NCBI RefSeq assembly: GCF_900454685.1
Contig: NZ_UATM01000032.1
Location: forward strand, 1,178,001-1,242,000
Direction: 5' to 3'
Length of the DNA: 64,000 nt
Source: Peptoniphilus harei
Lineage (GTDB): Bacteria; Bacillota; Clostridia; Tissierellales; Peptoniphilaceae
In this document: positions 19,079 to 27,689 of the stretch, piece by piece
Numbering within the stretch: the first letter of the stretch is position 1
How the letters are laid out: each line of letters starts with the position of its first letter
Position numbers and translations under genes: made by a program
The notes under the pieces: generated by a model
Seen by the model: the letters and a program-made list of their open reading frames with translations, nothing else
The model's database searches: none
What the model was told of the DNA's origin: nothing

Positions 19079-19990
19079 ATGTTTAATGATAATTATTCAA
19101 GAAGAAATAAGGGAAAAAAACCTGTTATAGCTATATGCTATGACTTTGATAAAACACTAACACCTAATGAGATGCAGGCTCAAGGATACATTCAATCTTT
19201 GGAATATAAAGTTAGTGAATTTTGGAATAAGTCTAATGGTATGGCAGAAGATAATGATATGGACGAAAACCTAGCCTACATGTATATGATGGTAAAAGAA
19301 TCAATAGACCATCATAAGTTAGATAGGAAGACTTTAGAAGAATATGGTTCTGAGGTTAATTTATTTCCAGGTGTTGAGGATTGGTTTAAACGCATACGAG
19401 AATACGGCGCTGAGAGAGGCGTTATTGTAGAGCACTATATAATTTCTTCAGGAATTAAAGAAATGATAGAGGGAACAGATATTGCCAAGAAGGGTGAATT
19501 TGAAAAAATATATGCCAGTTCCTTTTATTACAATGAAGAGGGTGTGGCAGAGTGGCCAGCACAAGTTGTGAATTATACCAATAAAACTCAGTTTTTATTT
19601 AGGATTCAAAAGGGCACTTTGGATATTAATGATCCTGGCATTAATGACTTTTTTCCTCCTGATGAAATAAGAGTCCCCTTTAGAAATATTGTATATATTG
19701 GAGACAGTGATACTGATATTCCATGTATGAAGCTTGTTAATACTTATGGAGGATATTCTATTGGAGTTTTTGATCCTAAGCATAAACATTCAAAGGATAA
19801 AGTTTATAAAATGATTAAGGATAAGAGAATAAAATATTTTGCTCCAGCGGACTACAGGGAAGATGGAAAGTTAGATTTGATAATAAAAAACATAATAGAA
19901 AGAACAGTTTTTAATGAAAAATTAGAATCTACACATTATACTTGTATTAGAGAAGCATATGAAGATGAGAAGAAAAGCCCAATAGATTAA
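19079..19990 (+). CDS. HAD-superfamily phosphatase
   Basis: A soluble 303-residue haloacid dehalogenase-like hydrolase. Motif I is 'CYDFDKTLTP' (nucleophile and acid aspartates), motif II 'YIISSGIKE', and motif IV 'VYIGDSDTDIPCM'. The long insert between motifs I and II resembles the phosphoserine phosphatase-like cap. The substrate is unknown. The ATG at 19079 follows GAGGAG; an in-frame TTG 51 bases upstream has no site. It stands alone between the yqeY terminator and nfeD. Confidence 0.85.
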   Translation: MFNDNYSRRNKGKKPVIAICYDFDKTLTPNEMQAQGYIQSLEYKVSEFWNKSNGMAEDNDMDENLAYMYMMVKESIDHHKLDRKTLEEYGSEVNLFPGVEDWFKRIREYGAERGVIVEHYIISSGIKEMIEGTDIAKKGEFEKIYASSFYYNEEGVAEWPAQVVNYTNKTQFLFRIQKGTLDINDPGINDFFPPDEIRVPFRNIVYIGDSDTDIPCMKLVNTYGGYSIGVFDPKHKHSKDKVYKMIKDKRIKYFAPADYREDGKLDLIIKNIIERTVFNEKLESTHYTCIREAYEDEKKSPID

Positions 19991-20022
19991 TAATAAAAAA
20001 TAAAAATAAAATTTATATATTT

Positions 20023-20051
20023 TTTACAAACAAAATGTTTTTTATTAATAA
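20023..20051 (+). promoter_or_regulatory. Probable promoter of the nfeD-floA unit
   Basis: TTTACA (20023-20028), 17-base spacer, TAATAA (20046-20051). Plausible but in very AT-rich DNA. Confidence 0.4.
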
Positions 20052-20143
20052 AGAAAATATAAAATGAATTTATAAAAGAACTAGTAGATTTTAAAAGTTA
20101 GAAATTTGGGGTAAAATTATAAAAAATAGAGAAGGAGGTTAAA

Positions 20144-20866
20144 TTGAAAAAACTAAATAAAATATTTTATAGTCTCCCAATTTTAATGATATTAATAAAT
20201 TTTGTTTATGCACAAGATGGAAGTGGAAGATCTATAGAAAGTATTTTTTCAAATGATTATGTTTTTACAGCCTTATTAATTATTGCAATTGTCACAGCTG
20301 TCTTTGAAATAATGACTCCAGGCTTTGGAATATCTGGGATCTTATCAATAGCTGCTTTCATTACCTTTTTCTGGGGCTCAATTAAGATGGGCAATACAAA
20401 CTTTTTTGAAATATCTCTTTTTGTGGTAGGTCTACTTTTATTAGCCTTTGAAATTATGATACCTGGATTTGGTGTAGCTGGAGTAAGTGGAATTATCGCA
20501 GTCTCTACTGGACTAGTTCTATCTATGAGCGACTTGTATTTTGCCCTATTCTCTTTAGCATTAGCCCTAGTCATAGCCTTAATCCTTGGTTATGCACTTT
20601 TTAAAAGAGGTATTAAGTCTGATGCAATAAATAAACTCAGACTTTTTAAAGAAAGTTCTAGTGAGGAAGGTTATTTAAGCGTAGAAACTGAAGAAGTTTC
20701 GCCAGGTGATGTTTTAATAACTAAGACTCCTCTTAGGCCAACAGGATTTGCCCTAATTGGAGATAGGAAGATAGAAGTAGTGTCAGACGCTGGATTTATT
20801 GGTAAAGATGAATCTGTAGTTGTTGTTAGAATTAGCGGCGCAATAGTTTACGTCGAAAAGAATTAG
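20144..20866 (+). CDS. NfeD family membrane protein
   Basis: A 240-residue membrane protein with a cleavable-looking N-terminal signal ('[17 protein letters not shown]'), several membrane segments and a C-terminal OB-fold domain ('TLGE'-type region '[26 protein letters not shown]'). It lacks the ClpP-like protease domain of long NfeD proteins, so it is the short type found with flotillins. The start is TTG at 20144 after GGAGG. Overlap-free, 8 bases before floA; NfeD proteins are thought to assist flotillin rafts. Confidence 0.88.
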   Translation: MKKLNKIFYSLPILMILINFVYAQDGSGRSIESIFSNDYVFTALLIIAIVTAVFEIMTPGFGISGILSIAAFITFFWGSIKMGNTNFFEISLFVVGLLLLAFEIMIPGFGVAGVSGIIAVSTGLVLSMSDLYFALFSLALALVIALILGYALFKRGIKSDAINKLRLFKESSSEEGYLSVETEEVSPGDVLITKTPLRPTGFALIGDRKIEVVSDAGFIGKDESVVVVRISGAIVYVEKN

Positions 20867-20874
20867 GAGGATTT

Positions 20875-21867
20875 ATGTCTAATTATCCAATTGGAAGTAT
20901 ATTTATAATTGCAGTAATAATCATAGTAGTTTCTATGTTCTTGTCCTTTGTACCAGTTGGGCTTTGGGTAACTGCATTTTTCTCTGGTGTTAAAATTAAG
21001 ATATCAGAGCTTATAGGAATGAAACTTAGAAGAGTTAAGCCATCAAGAATTGTTAGACCAGCTATAAAGGCGACTAAGGCTGGACTTAATCTAGAAATTT
21101 CAAGTCTTGAAGCTCACTATCTTGCAGGTGGTAATGTAAATACCCTTGTGGATGCTCTTATAGCTGCTCAAAGGGCCAATATACCTCTTCAATTTGAAAG
21201 AGCAGCAGCAATTGACCTTGCAGGTAGAGATGTTCTGGAAGCAGTTCAAGTTTCTGTTAATCCAAAAGTTATTGAAACACCAAATATTTCTGCTGTTGCA
21301 CAAGATGGAATCGAAGTTATAGTTAAGGCTAAAGTTACTGTTAGGGCCAACATAGAAAGACTAGTTGGTGGTGCAGGTGAACAAACTATTATTGCTAGAG
21401 TTGGTGAAGGTATTGTAACAACTGTAGGTTCCTCACAAAGCTATAAGTCAGTTTTAGAAAACCCTGATTCAATTTCAAGAGTAGTATTAGATAAGGGACT
21501 TGACTCAGGTACAGCTTATGAAATTTTATCGATTGATATTGCTGATGTTGACGTAGCAAGAAATATTGGTGCAAGATTACAAACTGACCAAGCTGAAGCT
21601 GATAAGAGAATATCTGAAGCCAAGGCATCTGAAAGACGTGCTATGGCCCTTGCTCGTGAACAAGAAATGAAGGCTGAAGTAGAAGCTATGAGGGCAAAGG
21701 TAGTTGAAGCAGAATCTCAAGTTCCTATTGCCATGGCAGAAGCTCTAAAAAGCGGAAAACTTGGAGTCTTTGATTATTATAAAATGCAAAATTTAAACTC
21801 TGATACTGATATGAGAAAGTCAATTTCTAAAATTCCTGAAAGAAACCACAAGAAGGAAAATAAATAA
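20875..21867 (+). CDS. floA: Flotillin-like protein FloA
   Basis: A 330-residue flotillin scaffold of functional membrane microdomains. One N-terminal hydrophobic anchor ('[17 protein letters not shown]') precedes the SPFH/PHB domain ('[24 protein letters not shown]') and an Ala/Glu coiled-coil ('[23 protein letters not shown]'). Very similar in layout to B. subtilis YqfA/FloA. The ATG follows AGGAGG and the stop overlaps the next gene by one base. Confidence 0.95.
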   Translation: MSNYPIGSIFIIAVIIIVVSMFLSFVPVGLWVTAFFSGVKIKISELIGMKLRRVKPSRIVRPAIKATKAGLNLEISSLEAHYLAGGNVNTLVDALIAAQRANIPLQFERAAAIDLAGRDVLEAVQVSVNPKVIETPNISAVAQDGIEVIVKAKVTVRANIERLVGGAGEQTIIARVGEGIVTTVGSSQSYKSVLENPDSISRVVLDKGLDSGTAYEILSIDIADVDVARNIGARLQTDQAEADKRISEAKASERRAMALAREQEMKAEVEAMRAKVVEAESQVPIAMAEALKSGKLGVFDYYKMQNLNSDTDMRKSISKIPERNHKKENK

Positions 21868-22547
21868 TGGGACCTGTTTTTAGCCTTTTGATTGGTATTA
21901 TTTCTCTCATGCCAGCTATAATCTTTATTGTAATCTTTAAAGTCCTAATCACTATTTTAAATAGGGGCAAGAAAAAGGTTACAGAAGATTTTTATGAGGA
22001 TGAGAGAAGAAATAATAATTCTAAAGGTTCTCGAGGAAACACATCATCAGATTCAGAAAGTTTAATAGATGAAATAAAAAGAATAATCAAAGAAGAAAAG
22101 GAAAAAGAGAGAGAAAAAGAAAAAAGTAAAGACAAGAAAGAAAGCTTAGGTAAAAGTTTTAAAGAAATTTTCAATGAAGAAAAAGATAAATCTAAAAATA
22201 AAGTTAAGGAAAAAAAGGATAAGAAATTAATCAATAAAGATCCTATTTATGCTCAAAGAGAATTAAAAGAAAAGATTTTAGAAAAAAAGTCTTCCCTTGA
22301 TGAAGATTCCAGGAAATCAAAAATTAAACCTGATAAGGAAATCTTGGAGGGTTCTATGAATCTTGAAAAGATGCCTGATAAAATTTTTGACAGTGAATTC
22401 ATAAAAGAATGTGAATCTGACAGGGTGATTTATGAAGATGAAGAGGATCAAGTTTCAACTGGGGATTTTCTAAACTTTGATGAAGATGATTTACCTAAAA
22501 TTCAAATATATAAAGAAATTTTTGATAAACCTTTAAGTCTAAGATAA
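21867..22547 (+). CDS. Uncharacterised membrane-anchored, highly charged protein
   Basis: A 226-residue protein I do not recognise. One N-terminal membrane segment ('FSLLIGIISLMPAIIFIVIFKVLITIL') is followed by about 190 residues dominated by Lys, Glu, Asp and Ser, with a 'KEEKEKEREKEKSKDKK' stretch likely helical or disordered. No catalytic motif is visible. Its ATG overlaps the floA stop by one base, so it is translationally coupled to the flotillin and may be a microdomain partner (inference). It occupies the place where B. subtilis has yqfB-yqfC-yqfD. Confidence 0.8.
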   Translation: MGPVFSLLIGIISLMPAIIFIVIFKVLITILNRGKKKVTEDFYEDERRNNNSKGSRGNTSSDSESLIDEIKRIIKEEKEKEREKEKSKDKKESLGKSFKEIFNEEKDKSKNKVKEKKDKKLINKDPIYAQRELKEKILEKKSSLDEDSRKSKIKPDKEILEGSMNLEKMPDKIFDSEFIKECESDRVIYEDEEDQVSTGDFLNFDEDDLPKIQIYKEIFDKPLSLR

Positions 22548-22549
22548 AT

Positions 22550-22593
22550 CAAGGCTTGCTTTCCATAATATATGGAAAAGTAGGCCTTTTTAT
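22550..22593 (+). terminator. Terminator after the floA unit
   Basis: A long stem joins AAGGC near 22551 with GCCTTTTT near 22584, with an inner CCATA/TATGG pairing, followed by T residues. Confidence 0.7.
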
Positions 22594-22628
22594 GATATTA
22601 TTAAAGTCATGTTTAAGGGGGTATATTT

Positions 22629-23642
22629 TTGGCAAAAATGGAAAAATCCATTGAAATTAATGATATAAATTTAATGTCAATTGTATTTGGAAAGTTAGAT
22701 GAAAATATTAATCTTATAGAGAAAGAACTTGCTCTTAATATAAAATCTAGGGCAGATAAAATTTTTGTAAGTGGTGAAGAAGATGCAGTTGAAGATGGAG
22801 TAATACTATTAACAAACTTAGTTGAGACTGCTAGGAAACAAAATAGCTTGAGCCTATCTGATGTAAGATATGCTATTTCACTTATAAAAAACAATGAAAA
22901 GAGACCTGTCTCTGAACTTTTAAAAGACACTCTTGTATATACATCTATGGGCAAGCCAATAAGGGCAAAGACTCTAGGGCAAAAGAGATATATTGACAAT
23001 ATAAATAACAACGACATTGTTTTTGGAATTGGGCCTGCTGGTACAGGTAAGACTTATCTTGCTATGGCTGCAGCAGTTCGTGCTTTTAAAGCAAAGGAAG
23101 TCAATAGAATAATACTTACAAGACCTGCTGTTGAAGCTGGAGAGAACCTAGGCTTCTTGCCAGGAGATTTGCAAAATAAGGTTGATCCTTACTTGAGACC
23201 ACTTTATGATGCCCTCTTTGAAATACTTGGACACGACACATATAACAATTTATTTGAAAAAGGATTAATTGAAGTTGCACCCCTTGCTTATATGAGGGGT
23301 AGGACCCTGGATTCAGCTTTTGTAATCCTAGATGAGGCACAAAACACTACAAATGAGCAGATGAAGATGTTCTTAACAAGGCTTGGATACGGGTCTAAGG
23401 CAATTGTAACTGGTGACGTTACACAAATTGATTTGCCAAGTGGCAAGCAATCTGGATTAAAAACCGTACTAAAAATTCTTGCTGGAGTTAAGGGTATAGG
23501 AATAACTTATCTAAATAAAAATGATATAGTTCGTCATGCTCTAGTTCAAAGAATTATTGATGCTTATGAAAAATATGAAAAGACAAATGATAAGAGCAAA
23601 AAGGTAATTGAAGCTAAAAAGTCAAAGAATTGGAGTAAATAA
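22629..23642 (+). CDS. phoH: PhoH-like ATPase (YbeZ/PhoH family)
   Basis: A 337-residue P-loop protein with Walker A 'GIGPAGTGKTYLA' near residue 135 and Walker B 'FVILDEAQNTTNEQ'. The N-terminal KH-like part is typical of PhoH/YbeZ. It pairs with YbeY in rRNA processing, and ybeY follows with a one-base overlap. The start is TTG at 22629, seven bases after AAGGGGG; an in-frame ATG lies three codons later. Confidence 0.93.
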   Translation: MAKMEKSIEINDINLMSIVFGKLDENINLIEKELALNIKSRADKIFVSGEEDAVEDGVILLTNLVETARKQNSLSLSDVRYAISLIKNNEKRPVSELLKDTLVYTSMGKPIRAKTLGQKRYIDNINNNDIVFGIGPAGTGKTYLAMAAAVRAFKAKEVNRIILTRPAVEAGENLGFLPGDLQNKVDPYLRPLYDALFEILGHDTYNNLFEKGLIEVAPLAYMRGRTLDSAFVILDEAQNTTNEQMKMFLTRLGYGSKAIVTGDVTQIDLPSGKQSGLKTVLKILAGVKGIGITYLNKNDIVRHALVQRIIDAYEKYEKTNDKSKKVIEAKKSKNWSK

Positions 23643-24088
23643 TGGAAGTTTACTATGACGACAGGCAAGATGATATTGAAATAACAGAAAAAATAAAATC
23701 TCTAGTTGAAAAATCCATAGCTTCTGTATTAAAAGTTGAAGAAATTGATGATGAGGTTGAAGTTTCAGTTTCCTTTGTTGGTGATGAAGAAATAAGAGAC
23801 CTCAACAGGGACTACAGAGGAGTTGATAGGTCCACTGATGTATTGTCGTTTCCTATGGATGATGAATTTATTATAGACAAGAGGATTCTTGGAGATGTTA
23901 TAATAAATACAAGAAGAGTTATGGAACAAGCAGAAGAGCTTGGTCATTCTCATGAGAGAGAATTATCATATTTGACAGTCCACAGTATCCTTCATCTTTT
24001 AGGCTATGACCATATAGATGATGAAGACAAAAAGAAAATGAGAGAAAGAGAAAAGTTATCCATGAAGGAACTTGAAATTTATAGGTGA
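23642..24088 (+). CDS. ybeY: Endoribonuclease YbeY (rRNA maturation factor)
   Basis: A 148-residue zinc endoribonuclease needed for 16S rRNA 3'-end maturation and ribosome quality control. The zinc motif 'HSILHLLGYDH' is intact, with 'STDVLSFPM' upstream as usual. The ATG overlaps the phoH stop. In B. subtilis yqfF (a pgpH-type hydrolase) sits between phoH and ybeY; it is missing here. Confidence 0.96.
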   Translation: MEVYYDDRQDDIEITEKIKSLVEKSIASVLKVEEIDDEVEVSVSFVGDEEIRDLNRDYRGVDRSTDVLSFPMDDEFIIDKRILGDVIINTRRVMEQAEELGHSHERELSYLTVHSILHLLGYDHIDDEDKKKMREREKLSMKELEIYR

Positions 24089-24092
24089 TTTT

Positions 24093-24800
24093 ATGAAAAA
24101 GGGACGTTTTATTTCATCTTTTAACTATGCTGTTCAGGGTATTATCTCTGTTTTAAGAACAGAGAGGAATATGAAATTCCATTACCTTGCTGCTCTTGGA
24201 ATTATCATCCTGTCACTTTTTTTTGATATATCGTCTACAGAATTTCTACTTATGCTCTTTGCCATAACCCTAGTAGTATTTGCAGAAATGATCAACACAG
24301 CAATAGAGAGGACTATTGACTTAGTAGTTCAAGAATACAACCCTATTGCAAAGTATGTAAAGGACGTTTCGGCAGGCGCTGTTTTAATTACGGCTCTTAA
24401 TGCTATTGTTGTTGCTTATCTAGTTTTTTATGACAAATTTGCATCCTTTGGCGACCTGCTCTTATTTAAAATAAAAAATATGCCAAATCACTTGGCCTTC
24501 GTGTCTCTACTTATAATTATAATAGCGACAGTTGGTGCTAAACTTTTAATGGCGAAAAAAAGTGGTGGCACTTACTTTCAAGGTGGCGGACTAAGTGGTC
24601 ACTCTGCAATTTCTTTTTGTGCAGCAACAATAATAACTATGATTGCGGAAAATTCACTTATCACACTTTGTTCCTTTGGGCTTGCCTTTCTAGTTGCAGA
24701 AAGTAGGGTTGAAGGGAAGATACACAAGGTATCTGAAGTTGTAGTTGGAGCTATACTTGGGGTTTGTGTTGCAATATTTGTTTTCAAGGTGGTAGGATAA
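24093..24800 (+). CDS. Diacylglycerol/undecaprenol kinase-PAP2 phosphatase fusion
   Basis: A 235-residue fusion. Residues 1-115 are a DgkA-type kinase ('FNYAVQGIISVLRTERNMKFH', 'EMINTAIERTIDLV'). The C-terminal half is PAP2-like with 'GGLSGHSAISF' and 'ESRVEGKIHKVSEVVVG', in which the last histidine is followed by Glu where Asp is usual. The kinase family phosphorylates undecaprenol in Gram-positives and PAP2 enzymes reverse this, so one polypeptide could set the balance. The ATG at 24093 follows AGGTGAT that overlaps the ybeY stop. Confidence 0.88.
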   Translation: MKKGRFISSFNYAVQGIISVLRTERNMKFHYLAALGIIILSLFFDISSTEFLLMLFAITLVVFAEMINTAIERTIDLVVQEYNPIAKYVKDVSAGAVLITALNAIVVAYLVFYDKFASFGDLLLFKIKNMPNHLAFVSLLIIIIATVGAKLLMAKKSGGTYFQGGGLSGHSAISFCAATIITMIAENSLITLCSFGLAFLVAESRVEGKIHKVSEVVVGAILGVCVAIFVFKVVG

Positions 24801-25214
24801 ATGGAATATAATGAATTAATTGAACTTGCGCTTGATGCAAGAGATAAAATGACATATACGCCTTACTCACATTTTAATGTGGGTTGTGCTGTTGAGATGG
24901 AAGATGGATCAGTTTACTCTGGTGGAAATATAGAAATAGTTTCTTATTCTCCAACTAATTGTGCAGAAAGAACTGCTATATTTAAAGCGGTATCTGAAGG
25001 CAAAAGAGAGATAAAAAAGATAGCAATAGTTGGGGACAGTGACTACACTTTTCCTTGTGGAGTATGTAGACAAGTTATTCGTGAATTTTCTAGAAATCCT
25101 GAAATTATAATAGCTAACTCTACAGATGACTATAAAATTTTTGGAATGGAGGATATACTACCACATTCCTTTGGTCCAGAAGATCTAGATGGAGATGAAA
25201 ATGACAGAAAATAA
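24801..25214 (+). CDS. cdd: Cytidine deaminase
   Basis: A 137-residue zinc enzyme that deaminates cytidine and deoxycytidine in pyrimidine salvage. Substrate and metal motifs 'NVGCAVEMEDGSVYSGGNIE', 'TNCAERTA' (catalytic Glu) and 'PCGVCRQVI' (zinc Cys) are intact. The ATG abuts the preceding stop. The ybeY-dgk-cdd-era order is standard in Firmicutes. Confidence 0.96.
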   Translation: MEYNELIELALDARDKMTYTPYSHFNVGCAVEMEDGSVYSGGNIEIVSYSPTNCAERTAIFKAVSEGKREIKKIAIVGDSDYTFPCGVCRQVIREFSRNPEIIIANSTDDYKIFGMEDILPHSFGPEDLDGDENDRK

Positions 25215-26106
25215 TTTTAAATCAGGATATGTATCAGTAATTGGTAGGCCAAATGTTGGTAAGTCAACATTATTAAATGCTATAATCGGAGAAAAGATTT
25301 CAGCTATTTCTTCAAAACCGCAAACTACTAGACAAAATATTACCTTTATTCACACAGATGATGAAGCACAAATAATATTTTTAGATACGCCTGGCATTCA
25401 AAAGCCTAAAAATAAGTTAGGCGAATTTATGTTAACTGAATCAAAAGAGGGAATTGAAGATTCAGATGTTATCACTTATATAGTTGACACTTCTAAGAGA
25501 ATAGGTAAGGCAGAAAGGTCAATTATAGATTTACTAAAAGAATATAAGGGAAAACTACCTATTATTCTTTTAATAAATAAAGTCGACACGATAAAAAAAG
25601 AAGAGCTCTTAGAAATAATTTCTATGTATGCTGAAGAAGATATATTCGATGATATAATTCCTATTTCTGCAATGAAAAATGATGGTGTAGATATTTATCT
25701 AGAAAGCCTTAAAAAGTATTTAAAGCCTGGACCAATGTATTATCCCGAAGATATGATTACTGACAAAAATGAGAGATTCATCGTGGCAGAAATTATAAGG
25801 GAAAAGGGCTTAATGTACCTTAATGAAGAAGTCCCTCATGGTCTTGCAATCTCTATTGAAAAATTCAAAAAAAGAGAAGACAAAAACATCTATGACATTG
25901 ATGCAAACATCTACGTTGAAAGAGATTCTCACAAGGGGATTTTAATTGGTAAAGGTGGATCCATGTTAAAAAGAATTGGGACTGAAGCCAGAGAGGAAGC
26001 TGAAAGACTTCTCGATGCCAAGGTGAATCTTCAAATTTGGGTTAAGGTTGAGAAAAATTGGAGAGATAGAGACAATTTGGTAAAAAGATTTGGTTACGAC
26101 AAATAA
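25201..26106 (+). CDS. era: GTPase Era
   Basis: Era binds 16S rRNA and couples ribosome assembly to the cell cycle. The 301 residues have P-loop 'GRPNVGKST' (residues 15-23), 'DTPGIQKP', 'NKVD', and a C-terminal KH domain with 'RDSHKGILIGKGGSMLKRIG'. Three close in-frame ATG codons exist; the one at 25201 is six bases from GGAG (25191-25194) and is chosen. It overlaps cdd by 14 bases and recO by 17. Confidence 0.96.
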   Translation: MTENNFKSGYVSVIGRPNVGKSTLLNAIIGEKISAISSKPQTTRQNITFIHTDDEAQIIFLDTPGIQKPKNKLGEFMLTESKEGIEDSDVITYIVDTSKRIGKAERSIIDLLKEYKGKLPIILLINKVDTIKKEELLEIISMYAEEDIFDDIIPISAMKNDGVDIYLESLKKYLKPGPMYYPEDMITDKNERFIVAEIIREKGLMYLNEEVPHGLAISIEKFKKREDKNIYDIDANIYVERDSHKGILIGKGGSMLKRIGTEAREEAERLLDAKVNLQIWVKVEKNWRDRDNLVKRFGYDK

Positions 26107-26794
26107 TTATACCCTGGGAATTGTCTTAAACGAAATGGAATTCGGTGAGTCTTCTAAAATAATTAGGGTTTTTACCAAAGAGTATGGAAAAATTTCCATT
26201 ATGGTCAAGGGAGCTATGAGTCCAAGATCAAGAAACTTAAGTGTTTCTCAAGTTTTTGGTCTAAATGAATACCTATTAAAAAAGGGACAAAGTTTTTTTT
26301 ATATTAGTGATTCAAAAATTTTAGAATCAAATTTTAAAATAAGAGAAAACTATGATAATTTAATTTATGCATCCTTATTACTAGAAATTATAGATAAATC
26401 TTCAATAAATGGTGAGGCCAATAAAAAGGCTTTTGACCTTTTGAGAAAAACCTTAAAATTTTTCAATTTCACCAAAGATCCCATTGGTCTTGCCTTGGCC
26501 TTTGAACTTAAGTATCTTAGCTTTATAGGTTACAGGCCTAAACTTGATATAAAAGAAAAATCTTACTTTTCCATAAGAGAAGGAATTATTGATTTTCAGG
26601 ATCCTTACTCTTATTCACTGACAAGAAGGGATTTGATCTTTTTAAATTCAATTTTATATGGAAAGTTAGAAGATTTAGAAAATATAGAAGATTTCGAAAA
26701 TAGCAGAAAAAAATACCTGCATAATATTATAATAAAATATATAAAATACAATTTAGATATAAGCAGTTTTAAGTCTGACAAGCTGTTTAATTAA
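26090..26794 (+). CDS. recO: DNA repair protein RecO
   Basis: RecO loads RecA on SSB-coated DNA in the RecFOR pathway. About 234 residues with the N-terminal OB fold ('[36 protein letters not shown]') and a helical C-terminal part ('[14 protein letters not shown]'). The whole protein contains no cysteine, so the CxxC...CxxC zinc finger of many Gram-positive RecO proteins is absent. Start is taken as TTG at 26090 inside era; the ribosome site is weak. Confidence 0.88.
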   Translation: MVTTNNYTLGIVLNEMEFGESSKIIRVFTKEYGKISIMVKGAMSPRSRNLSVSQVFGLNEYLLKKGQSFFYISDSKILESNFKIRENYDNLIYASLLLEIIDKSSINGEANKKAFDLLRKTLKFFNFTKDPIGLALAFELKYLSFIGYRPKLDIKEKSYFSIREGIIDFQDPYSYSLTRRDLIFLNSILYGKLEDLENIEDFENSRKKYLHNIIIKYIKYNLDISSFKSDKLFN

Positions 26795-26804
26795 GGAGGA
26801 AAAA

Positions 26805-27689
26805 ATGTATTTCCAAGATTTAATAATGACATTGGAAAATTATTGGAAGGAAAAGGGAGCTATTATAATGCAACCCTACGATATTGAAAAAGGTGCTGGA
26901 ACAATGAATCCAAACACTTTCTTAAGGTCTCTTGGACCTGAGGAATGGAAGGTAGTTTACGTTGAACCTTCAAGAAGACCTGCTGATGGTAGATATGGGG
27001 AAAATCCAAATAGACTATACCAACATCACCAACTGCAAGTTATCTTAAAACCATCTCCAGAGGATGTCCAACAACTTTACCTAGATTCTCTTTTTGCAAT
27101 TGGAATTGACCCAAAAAAACACGACATTAGATTTGTTGAAGATAACTGGGAATCTCCTACACTTGGTGCATGGGGTCTTGGTTGGGAAGTTTGGCTTGAT
27201 GGCATGGAAGTAACTCAGTTTACTTATTTCCAACAAGTAGGTGGAGTCAACCTTGATCTTGAAAGTGCTGAATTAACTTATGGACTTGAAAGAATTGCTA
27301 TGTATCTTCAAAATGTTGAGTCAGTTTATGACATCCAATATAACGAAAACATTACTTATGGAGAAGTATTTAAGAAAAACGAATTTGAACACTCCAAGTA
27401 TGCCTTCGAAACAGCTGATGTTGATATGCTTAGAAAACTTTTTGATATGTATGAAGCTGAAGCTCAAAGAACTATTGAAGAAGACATTGTTATAGATGCT
27501 TATGACTACACTCTTAAGTGTTCTCACGCATTTAACTTATTAGACGCTAGAGGAGCTCTTTCTGTTTCTGAAAGAACAAGCTATATTCAAAGAGTTAGAA
27601 ATCTTGCAAGAATTGTAGCAAAGACACACTTAAAGCACAGAGAAGAAATGAACTATCCCCTTATAAACAGAGGTGAAATAGATGAATAA
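26805..27689 (+). CDS. glyQ: Glycine-tRNA ligase alpha subunit
   Basis: Catalytic subunit of the bacterial heterotetrameric GlyRS. The 294 residues carry the class II motifs in '[27 protein letters not shown]', '[25 protein letters not shown]' and 'GLERIAMYL'. The ATG follows AAGGAGG, 10 bases after recO. No T-box leader lies in front, so it depends on upstream promoters. It overlaps glyS by 8 bases. Confidence 0.98.
   Translation: MYFQDLIMTLENYWKEKGAIIMQPYDIEKGAGTMNPNTFLRSLGPEEWKVVYVEPSRRPADGRYGENPNRLYQHHQLQVILKPSPEDVQQLYLDSLFAIGIDPKKHDIRFVEDNWESPTLGAWGLGWEVWLDGMEVTQFTYFQQVGGVNLDLESAELTYGLERIAMYLQNVESVYDIQYNENITYGEVFKKNEFEHSKYAFETADVDMLRKLFDMYEAEAQRTIEEDIVIDAYDYTLKCSHAFNLLDARGALSVSERTSYIQRVRNLARIVAKTHLKHREEMNYPLINRGEIDE

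Noticed and set aside
26770..26804. Possible T-box leader before glyQ
   Set aside because: Only ten bases separate recO and glyQ; there is no room for one.
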